IMG/VR virus record: IMGVR_UViG_3300007963_000037
Coordinates: 1-26,142 of that record
Source: a virus
DNA length: 26,142 nucleotides
Direction: 5' to 3' (one strand)
A program made the position numbers and the translations under genes. The notes beneath the pieces are model-generated. The model worked only from the letters and a program-made list of their open reading frames with translations. It was not told the origin of the DNA and made no database searches. This document shows, piece by piece, positions 16,927 through 23,012 of the stretch (its first letter is position 1; the number at the start of each line of letters is the position of its first letter).

Positions 16927-17654
16927 AGGTTTATCCTCATGCCGGGGTAGTTCTCATACCTGAGAATGTGTGCGAGTTGAGCGTTATCTATTGCATCAGA
17001 TGTTTCTAAACCTGCCTTGTGATAGGCCTCTACAACTCTTGACCACATCCACTCATTAGTAGGCTCAGTACCTGATGGAGGTGTTAACAACCTTTCAGCT
17101 TTAACAGGTCCAATGCCGGGGCAACCTTTGTAATTATCAGTCGCGTCACCAGTTAAAGATTGTGTCATATGCCATTGATCACATTCTTCAATACACCGGT
17201 GGATGAGTGAACCGTCAATAAAATGGTAACCGGGTATCTGAAGAAGGTCCTTGTCAGGTGACACGATGATGCAGTTGTTTATCATCTTCTTTTGGGTAGC
17301 TAGGATACCTATGACATCATCAGCTTCTAGCTTGGGCCAAACTATTGCGTCGTACTCCTCTTCAAGGAAGTCCCTTATTCCGCTTAACGCTAATGGCTTT
17401 CGCTTGTTTGCCCTGTTCGCTTTGTACTCAGAACAAATTTCTTTCCTGAAGTTGTCACGGTCTGTCAGAGCTATGATTATATCAGAAGCCTCATGTACCT
17501 CTTCCAAAAGCCAGTTTAGATAGTTGTCTATTTCTGCAGTACACTCGTTGACATCTGAGTGCAGAGTCCAAAGACCTTCTTCCCATTCAATCGCGTGTTC
17601 AAAACTCATAGCAGTTCGATATGCTACGATATCTCCATCAACTAACAGCTTCAC
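16905..17654 (-). CDS. 5'-3' exonuclease (T7 gp6-like)
   Basis: 249 residues (T7 gp6 is 300) of the flap-endonuclease/5'-exonuclease superfamily. Metal-binding motifs are in order: LLVDGDIVAYR (D6, D8), LTDRDNFRK (about 63-71), EYKANR, LEADDVIG (E110, D112, D113), SPDKDLLQIPG (D134, D136), and LTGDATDNYKGCPGIGPVKA (D170, D173), the last being the helix-hairpin-helix clamp. In T7 the enzyme degrades host DNA and removes RNA primers. The start is GTG directly after the upstream TAA, with AAGGAG 6 bases before it lying inside the 3' end of the homing endonuclease gene, so that insertion has left the exonuclease expression signal intact. Confidence 0.92.
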   Translation of the reverse strand: MKLLVDGDIVAYRTAMSFEHAIEWEEGLWTLHSDVNECTAEIDNYLNWLLEEVHEASDIIIALTDRDNFRKEICSEYKANRANKRKPLALSGIRDFLEEEYDAIVWPKLEADDVIGILATQKKMINNCIIVSPDKDLLQIPGYHFIDGSLIHRCIEECDQWHMTQSLTGDATDNYKGCPGIGPVKAERLLTPPSGTEPTNEWMWSRVVEAYHKAGLETSDAIDNAQLAHILRYENYPGMRINLWQPPTP

Positions 17655-18134
17655 TTAACTCTCCTTCACTAGGTGTGTGTAGTCGGTTCTCTTCTCGTCT
17701 TTCAGATAACTGATGAGAACCTCATTCCTTTCATCCTCACCCTTCTTTACTCCAAGGATGGCTATAGCTTGGGTTTGTTTCTCTTTGAGGTAAGGTATCA
17801 ACTCGACTGCAAGATCAATAGCTTCTTGATTAGCTATTAACCATGTCCATGTCTGTCTTGCGTTACCTTTACTCTTTGCGTGGTCGTATATTTTACCACC
17901 ATACGAATCACGTATGCGGCACATCAGGTCATAGTTTGCACTGTTGATGCGTATGTGAGGCTGTGCTTTTCCGTAGTACTGGAAGCATCCCTCTCCATCT
18001 ACATACCCAGCCAACCACTCTAGGCTAATGTGTTTCTGACCAATCCGTTCCGACTTTATATTCAGCGTCGAGGGGCATTCTAATTCCGAAGTATGTTCCT
18101 GCCCGTCGAACAGACTGCACTGCGATTTCTCCAA
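17655..18134 (-). CDS. LAGLIDADG-type homing endonuclease overlapping the DNA polymerase gene end
   Basis: 159 residues with a single motif, SLEWLAGYVDGEGCF (about 37-51), matching the LAGxxDGEG form of the LAGLIDADG nucleases; such single-motif enzymes act as homodimers. Following segments (PHIRINSANYDLMCRIRDSY, then YLKEKQTQAIAIL) fit the alpha-beta DNA-binding saddle. The likely start is TTG at 18134, with AGGAG 6 bases upstream. This places the first 36 residues in another frame over the last 110 bases of the polymerase gene, while the nuclease core begins right at the polymerase stop. The polymerase C-terminus is intact, so this is a free-standing gene rather than an intein or a disrupting intron. 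No such gene exists here in T7. The start is less certain than the family. Confidence 0.8.
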   Translation of the reverse strand: MEKSQCSLFDGQEHTSELECPSTLNIKSERIGQKHISLEWLAGYVDGEGCFQYYGKAQPHIRINSANYDLMCRIRDSYGGKIYDHAKSKGNARQTWTWLIANQEAIDLAVELIPYLKEKQTQAIAILGVKKGEDERNEVLISYLKDEKRTDYTHLVKES

Positions 18135-19764
18135 ATGTCTCTCCTAATTCTTTGTCACACTCCCACTGCACCTCATCATGTACCCATGCCACTTGACGGC
18201 ATCGATCACTCAGTCCACGGGAATTAACTTCATCTTGAATTTCAACTAGCCACCTCTTGCAGATCACTGCACCTGCAGACTGAACCAATAGGTTCACACT
18301 GCTATGAGGTGAACGGACACGCAGCTTCCTGCCGTCGAGTCCACGTAAATATCCTGCTTGAGTAGCCTTAGAGGTCACGCCTCCAATCAGCTTGTTCAAA
18401 GCTGGCAGCTCTTTCAGGAATTTCTTCTTTAGTGAGGCACCTACACGCTTGTTACCACCGGCTATCTGACCGAGCTTCTCTGCACCTGCAGAATAAATCA
18501 GCGCATAGATGAATGTTTTCGCCTGATCCCTGTCACTAAGACCAGCCTTGTTCTGATTGTAGGTATGTATGTCACCATCAAGGATGGCTCTGGCGTACTC
18601 GCCACCATCCATAGGGTGCATGTAGTGAGCCAATACCCTTAGCTCTAAGCCTGAAATGTCAGAGCCTACGAGTACCTTGCCCTTACCGACAGTGAACAGC
18701 TCACGGCACTGCTTGCCATACGGCACCCTAACGCTAGGGACCTGAGCCATGTTAGGTTTCACATGGGTAGCCCTACCGCTGACAGCGCCATTACAGATAA
18801 CCCTGCCGTGTATCCTGTCTCCCTTAGCAGCATTAAGCCAAGCTCTCCTGCCTTCACCTAACGCTGCTATACGCTTCTGCAGAAGGAAGTATCTAGCTAA
18901 GAGCTTTGCTTCTTTGTAAGGCAGTCCAACAAGGACAGTCTCATCGATCTTAGGTTGACCCTTGTCAGTGTGCTTCTTAGGCTTCCATTGATACTTGTGC
19001 TGCAGCCTATTCGCTATGTGATGCCTACTGTTAGGGTTGAAGGTTACAGTATGACTCTTCTGTGTCAGCTCACCCTTAACGTAGCCATACTTAGAGTTGC
19101 TTGCCTTAGGTAGAAAGGGAGTAAGCACCTCATATGGCGGGAACAATTCCTGAAAGGTTTCTTCCAGCTTATCCCTGCGCTTAACAAGATCACTAAGAAG
19201 TTCCCATGCTTTATCACTATCGAACTTGAACCCATACATCTCCTGACTTCTGCAGATATCATGTATGCGGTGCTCTAGCTCTATGGAGTCATGGCTGAAC
19301 CCCTCTTCGATCAGCTTCTCGTACAGCGTTAAGGTGACCTCAACATCTTGCTGTGCGTACTTAAGCATCTCGTCAGTGAGAGTATGCCAAGGGCCTTCAA
19401 AGTCTCCCTTGTGGTTACCTAGCCGCATACCCCATGCCTTAAGGCTATGGGAACCTATGAGTCTGGTGGGGAAGTCTTCCCTCTCAAAGTCCTGTGACTT
19501 TACATCAGGCCAAACTAGACGAGACATGACCAGTGTATCTCTGATGATACCCTCAGGTTTGAACTTAGGTTCAAGCCTTTGAATAAAAGGTATGTCGAAG
19601 TCTATGATGTTGTGACCTACTAGGACATCAGCTTTCTCCAGAAGAGGCAGAGCCTCTCTCCAGTTGTCTGTCCAAGTGTATCTCTTGGCATGTTGATCGA
19701 TGGCAGTGATGCAGTGAATTACATCACCAACCAATCCATTTGTTTCTATATCGAAGACTATCAA
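18025..19764 (-). CDS. DNA polymerase, family A (T7 gp5-like)
   Basis: 579 residues (T7 gp5 is 704). The proofreading exonuclease is complete: VFDIETNG (D5, E7), VGHNIIDFD (about 49-57) and YAQQDVEV (D140). Polymerase motifs: GSDISGLELRVLAH (motif A, D369), RDQAKTFIYALIYSAGAEKL (motif B, K416 and Y420, equivalent to T7 Y526), and WVHDEVQWE (motif C, H529-E531). Between exonuclease and motif A, the thumb insertion that binds thioredoxin in T7 is much shorter (about 207-240). The C-terminus GTDWSETH aligns with the T7 GPNWAICH end, so the protein is whole. The start is TTG, overlapping the previous stop, with GGGAG 8 bases upstream. Confidence 0.96.
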   Translation of the reverse strand: MIVFDIETNGLVGDVIHCITAIDQHAKRYTWTDNWREALPLLEKADVLVGHNIIDFDIPFIQRLEPKFKPEGIIRDTLVMSRLVWPDVKSQDFEREDFPTRLIGSHSLKAWGMRLGNHKGDFEGPWHTLTDEMLKYAQQDVEVTLTLYEKLIEEGFSHDSIELEHRIHDICRSQEMYGFKFDSDKAWELLSDLVKRRDKLEETFQELFPPYEVLTPFLPKASNSKYGYVKGELTQKSHTVTFNPNSRHHIANRLQHKYQWKPKKHTDKGQPKIDETVLVGLPYKEAKLLARYFLLQKRIAALGEGRRAWLNAAKGDRIHGRVICNGAVSGRATHVKPNMAQVPSVRVPYGKQCRELFTVGKGKVLVGSDISGLELRVLAHYMHPMDGGEYARAILDGDIHTYNQNKAGLSDRDQAKTFIYALIYSAGAEKLGQIAGGNKRVGASLKKKFLKELPALNKLIGGVTSKATQAGYLRGLDGRKLRVRSPHSSVNLLVQSAGAVICKRWLVEIQDEVNSRGLSDRCRQVAWVHDEVQWECDKELGETFGEIAVQSVRRAGTYFGIRMPLDAEYKVGTDWSETH

Positions 19765-19973
19765 TGAAGTGTCTCCCTCAGCACAGTCACCAGTTCTGCT
19801 TCAGGGATTACGTCAGCTACCTCTTCGGTCACTTCGTTGACAAGGTCCTCCATATCATCTGTCAACACTTTGATCGCAACAGGACGCTTGGTGATGGTGG
19901 CTTGATAGATCGCAGCAAAGATAGTTATCAAAGCATCAGCTACGTCATCAGGCATCTCCTTCTCAGTAGTCAT
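19761..19973 (-). CDS. Small hypothetical acidic protein between helicase and polymerase genes
   Basis: 70 residues from the ATG at 19973 (MTTEKEMPDDVADALITIFA), chosen because AGGAGG lies 6 bases upstream; the frame is open further upstream without a comparable signal. The product is acidic and helical, with a hydrophobic face (VADALITIFAAIYQATI) and an E/D/V-rich second half (MEDLVNEVTEEVADVI). It starts inside the 3' end of the primase-helicase gene and its stop overlaps the polymerase TTG start. The place corresponds to the T7 gene 4.x small genes, but no family is recognised. Confidence 0.7.
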   Translation of the reverse strand: MTTEKEMPDDVADALITIFAAIYQATITKRPVAIKVLTDDMEDLVNEVTEEVADVIPEAELVTVLRETLH

Positions 19974-21582
19974 TGAGTACCTCCTCAATGTCTGAGGGGT
20001 CCTCAGAGAAATACTCCTCAAGCTTGGTAGTCTCTGGATCGAAGCGGAGAGTACAGGCTACACCAGTGTCACCACTGAACCTGTTCTTGAGCACCCTGAT
20101 GGTAGACACATGACGCTCGTCACCATTGAGGTCACGCTCTATGCCGATGCAAAGGTCTGATAGTTGAGCTATTGAATGGCTACCCCTGAGGGCATTCAGG
20201 CTTAACTCAATACCGTTCTCGTACCCCTTGTTACCATCAGGTCTACGCAGGTGAGACACTAGGATAAGACCAATGTTGCACTCCTCGACCAGCGACCTAA
20301 GAGCGGTCATGGTGGCATCGATGGTGCGCCTCTCGTCACCCTCTGCTAACGCGGATGACATGATTGTCAGGTGATCTAAGACAACCCAGTGTACGTCTAA
20401 GGCCTTAGCCATGAACCGTATCCTGTTGATGAGGTTGTCACTGTCGATTGATCCGAAGTGATCGTAGCAATACAGACCTTCAAGCTTGTCATAAGCTACT
20501 GTCCGCTCTGCTTGCTCGTCGTCAGACAGCTCACTCCAATCTCTAGTGTCTAGATGGATAGCCTTGCCCAACTTGAGAGACATCATGCCCTCTGCAGTGC
20601 GCTGCACTGACTCCTCAAGGGCTATGTATCCAACCTTCTCACCTCTTGTGAGTAGCTCATCAGCTATCTGTCTACAGACCTGGGACTTACCGACGCCCGA
20701 TCCTGCACACCATGTCACCAGCTCTCCTCGCCTCATTCCGTAGGTCTTATCGTTCAGACCTTGAAAGGGATAAGGAAGAGACGACTTGTTCTTCGGTCGC
20801 TTGATGTACTGAAGCAGATCAGAGTGATCTACTATGCCGTCAGGGTGGTAGACCTTAGCTGACCATATAGCATCGGTCAGCTCTCTAGCCCTACCAGACA
20901 CCAGCATATCGCTAGGGTCCTTAAGCGGTAGGGTTACAATGTGTGCCTTACCGGGAGAAAACAGTTTCGCTATCTCCCTTGAATATTTTTTACCGGGAAC
21001 ATCCTGATCTAGGCAGATGTTCACGCGGTCAAACTTCTCCAGCCAATCAAGTGACTTCTTTACAGACTTGATAGAGCTAGTCACTCCATGACTGACACTA
21101 ACGACAGGCCACTTGTTGTCTTGAGTCTGAGATATACTCAGACAATCTAGCTCACCCTCACACAGGGTGATCATCTTACCACCATCACGCCATAGCCATT
21201 GACCATATAGACCTACGTCTTTGCTATTCCCCTTCCAATTAAACTTCTTATCTGGGGTGCGTATCTTCTGTGCTATCAGGTTCTTCTGCTCGTCGTAGTA
21301 GTTTGCAACCTGAACAGTCTTATCTCCATCTTTAGCTACACCGTAGCCAAAGTGAGAAGTGGTAGCTTGTGTCAGCTTTCGCTTAGGTATCGCCTTACTA
21401 ACTGTCTGCAATAATCTCTCTCCTTCTTTTGGTTGATCGTCTGATCCATGCTCATAGTGCTCACAGCCAAAACAAAAACCGTGACCATCACTGTAACGGG
21501 CGAGGTTATCTCGACTGCCACAGGCTGGACACGGTTCATGTCGGAGGAACTCTGAGTCACTAAGATTTATATCTAGTGACAT
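19963..21582 (-). CDS. Primase-helicase (T7 gp4-like)
   Basis: 539 residues (T7 gp4A is 566). N-terminal zinc finger C18-x2-C21...C37-x2-C40 (PCPACGS, GHGFCFGC) for primer-site recognition. TOPRIM primase core with LCEGELDCLS (E142) and CLDQDVPGK (D192, D194). C-terminal ring helicase with Walker A AGSGVGKS (293-300), Walker B VHWVVLDHL (D403), ILVSHLRRP (H444) and RFSGDTG with the likely arginine finger (R501). The C-terminus is acidic (SEDPSDIEEVLNDY), as in T7 where it contacts DNA polymerase. Part of this tail is encoded by palindromic element copy B. GAGGAG is just before the ATG, which lies 23 bases inside the amidase gene. Confidence 0.96.
   Translation of the reverse strand: MSLDINLSDSEFLRHEPCPACGSRDNLARYSDGHGFCFGCEHYEHGSDDQPKEGERLLQTVSKAIPKRKLTQATTSHFGYGVAKDGDKTVQVANYYDEQKNLIAQKIRTPDKKFNWKGNSKDVGLYGQWLWRDGGKMITLCEGELDCLSISQTQDNKWPVVSVSHGVTSSIKSVKKSLDWLEKFDRVNICLDQDVPGKKYSREIAKLFSPGKAHIVTLPLKDPSDMLVSGRARELTDAIWSAKVYHPDGIVDHSDLLQYIKRPKNKSSLPYPFQGLNDKTYGMRRGELVTWCAGSGVGKSQVCRQIADELLTRGEKVGYIALEESVQRTAEGMMSLKLGKAIHLDTRDWSELSDDEQAERTVAYDKLEGLYCYDHFGSIDSDNLINRIRFMAKALDVHWVVLDHLTIMSSALAEGDERRTIDATMTALRSLVEECNIGLILVSHLRRPDGNKGYENGIELSLNALRGSHSIAQLSDLCIGIERDLNGDERHVSTIRVLKNRFSGDTGVACTLRFDPETTKLEEYFSEDPSDIEEVLNDY
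19991..20007 (-). promoter_or_regulatory. Palindromic element copy B, at the 3' end of the primase-helicase gene
   Basis: The minus strand reads TCTGAGGACCCCTCAGA followed by CATTGAGGAGG. It has a perfect 7-bp stem with a 3-base loop, one C shorter than the intergenic copies. It encodes S-E-D-P-S-D-I in the gp4-like acidic tail and lies 18 bases before the small-gene ATG at 19973. The position is like the T7 phi4c/4.3/4.7 group. Candidate promoter for the DNA polymerase transcript. Confidence 0.55.
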
Positions 21583-21994
21583 TCTCCTCTCTCCATTTGG
21601 TTACATCGAAGGATGGACACGCTTTGTTGGATACCTCGTTGTGTCCTATTACCTCAGCTTCTGGATATGTTTTACACAGCTCATTGACAAGGTTGGCTAA
21701 TGCCCACCACTGGCTATCCGTGAAGTTGTTCTCAGGTTTCATGCCTTCATCGACACCACCTGCTAAACAAACCCCAACGCTTGTTTTGTTTTTACCGTAA
21801 GCATGAGCACCTATCTCTTCGACGGCTCTGCCCGGTTCAACAACACCATTACGTTGGATAAAGAAATGGTAGCCTATCGTCCTGAACCCCCTCTGAATGT
21901 GTATCTTCTTTATCCACTCAGCATCGACATCCATAGATGGCTTGGTTGCTGCACAGTGGATCACTATTAACTCTGTGTTCTGTCTTTCATTCAT
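21560..21994 (-). CDS. N-acetylmuramoyl-L-alanine amidase (T7 gp3.5-like lysozyme)
   Basis: 144 residues (T7 gp3.5 is 151) of the Amidase_2 family. The zinc ligands and catalytic residues of T7 lysozyme are all present at a constant offset of four: H13 (VIHCAAT), Y42 (GYHFFI), H118 (VIGHNEV), K124 and C126 (NKACPSFD). It cuts the amide bond between muramic acid and the peptide and so helps lysis. In T7 it also binds and inhibits the phage RNA polymerase through its N-terminal arm. That arm is shorter and less basic here, so inhibition cannot be assumed. The ATG overlaps the endonuclease stop as ATGA, with AAAAGG just upstream. Confidence 0.94.
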   Translation of the reverse strand: MNERQNTELIVIHCAATKPSMDVDAEWIKKIHIQRGFRTIGYHFFIQRNGVVEPGRAVEEIGAHAYGKNKTSVGVCLAGGVDEGMKPENNFTDSQWWALANLVNELCKTYPEAEVIGHNEVSNKACPSFDVTKWREENVTRYKS

Positions 21995-22449
21995 CCTTTT
22001 AGTAACTCTTCCAGACCACTAAGGTCTGCATACTTAAAACCATGCCGCTCACACCACATTCCATATGTGGTCTGCGACTTCTTACTTATCTTTTGTCGTG
22101 GATTACTGAACAGAAAGCGGATATCTAATCCGCCTTCATCAGGGTGACCATAATGTTTTCTGATATTTAGGTGCTTGACTCTATCTGCAGAGTCGAACCT
22201 ACCTTTGACTTCGATGATAATATTTCCGACAACAAAGTCTGGTAGATACCTGTGAACCTTTGCTGGCTTTAGATATTTAATCCAGTCTGGTTCAAAGTTG
22301 AAGGTGACACCAAGGTTACCAAGTCTTGATGCCACCTTCTCTTCAAGCCCCGAACGAAAGGGCAAGCTTGTTATATCAGAAGTCCCCTTCTTCCTCAAGT
22401 TCCTCAGGGACTTCGGCCTCTTCTTCCATCGACGGTTCTTCGTCCTCAT
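21991..22449 (-). CDS. Endonuclease I, Holliday-junction resolvase (T7 gp3-like)
   Basis: 152 residues from the ATG at 22449 (T7 gp3 is 149). The core FRSGLEEKVASRLGNLGVTF matches T7 FRSGLEDK. Catalytic residues of the T7 enzyme are conserved: E36 (SGLEEK), D71 (YLPDF), E80 and K82 (IIEVKG). The C-terminal TTYGMWCERHGFKYADLSG is also typical. It resolves branched DNA and breaks down host DNA. The start is uncertain: the N-terminal 30 residues are strongly basic (RTKNRRWKKRPKSLRNLRKK) and overlap in another frame the acidic tail of the SSB gene. A TTG at 22479 and later TTG codons near the SSB stop are alternatives. The family is certain, the N-terminus is not. Confidence 0.88.
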   Translation of the reverse strand: MRTKNRRWKKRPKSLRNLRKKGTSDITSLPFRSGLEEKVASRLGNLGVTFNFEPDWIKYLKPAKVHRYLPDFVVGNIIIEVKGRFDSADRVKHLNIRKHYGHPDEGGLDIRFLFSNPRQKISKKSQTTYGMWCERHGFKYADLSGLEELLKG

Positions 22450-22972
22450 GGACGTAGCCGTCTTCCTCGTCAAATCCAAATCCTTCTGCTGTTCCGCTGC
22501 TTCCCTGAACTAAGTCTATGACCTGCACTGCATTCAGTCGCATGGATAGACCAGCACCTATTGGTGCCTCATAGGGTGCTAACGCTGTGTTTACTTTGAT
22601 CTTACTTCCTGCCCAGACTTCCACATCTGTCAGTGGTTTTCCCTTACTGTCGAACACAGGGATACGTGGCTTAAACTTTTGTTTGGATTTGAACCTGAAC
22701 TCGACGTTCCCTGTGGGATCGCCTTCGTCATCCACCTCCTCTCCATATGGTCGAACAGCTTCTTTGATCTTCTTCTTACCTTGGGCCTTCAGCCCCTTGT
22801 AGAAAGTATCAAGCTCCTTTTCTATTTTGTTTATAACAGGTGTAGCAGTGTCTTGATCTAAGACAAGAGTAACCTTGAACTCTCCATCACTATTGAACTT
22901 TGTGTCTGCTTTGCTTATCCAAGCCCACTTAGCTACACCTGCAGGTGTTGTCATAGTTGTATGCTTATTCAA
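22376..22972 (-). CDS. Single-stranded DNA-binding protein (T7 gp2.5-like)
   Basis: 198 residues (T7 gp2.5 is 232) directly after the RNA polymerase gene, as in the marine T7-like order. The body carries an OB-fold-like pattern (GVAKWAWISKADTKFNSDGE, FKVTLVLDQDTATPVI, GNVEFRFKSKQKFKPRIPVF). The last 30 residues are almost all acidic and end in phenylalanine (EEAEVPEELEEEGDF). This is the hallmark of gp2.5, whose tail binds the polymerase and helicase and competes with DNA. The start is TTG at 22972, with AGGAGAG about 7 bases upstream. The in-frame ATG at 22954 is too far from that site. Confidence 0.9.
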   Translation of the reverse strand: MNKHTTMTTPAGVAKWAWISKADTKFNSDGEFKVTLVLDQDTATPVINKIEKELDTFYKGLKAQGKKKIKEAVRPYGEEVDDEGDPTGNVEFRFKSKQKFKPRIPVFDSKGKPLTDVEVWAGSKIKVNTALAPYEAPIGAGLSMRLNAVQVIDLVQGSSGTAEGFGFDEEDGYVHEDEEPSMEEEAEVPEELEEEGDF

Positions 22973-22990
22973 TTCTATTCTCTCCTAATG

Positions 22991-23008
22991 TCTGAGGGGG
23001 TCCTCAGA
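22991..23008 (-). promoter_or_regulatory. Palindromic element copy A, between RNA polymerase and SSB genes
   Basis: The minus strand reads TCTGAGGACCCCCTCAGA followed by CATTAGGAGAG, so the SSB ribosome site begins directly after the shared CATT. The core is identical to copies D and E. It lies 4 bases after the RNA polymerase stop, where T7 phi2.5 precedes gene 2.5. Candidate phage promoter. Hairpin termination of the polymerase transcript is possible but lacks a T-run. Confidence 0.62.
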
Positions 23009-23012
23009 CTTT

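Noticed and set aside
18025-18134. DNA polymerase truncated or interrupted by an intron or intein
   Set aside because: The exonuclease and polymerase motifs and the GTDWSETH C-terminus are all present in one frame, so the polymerase is whole.
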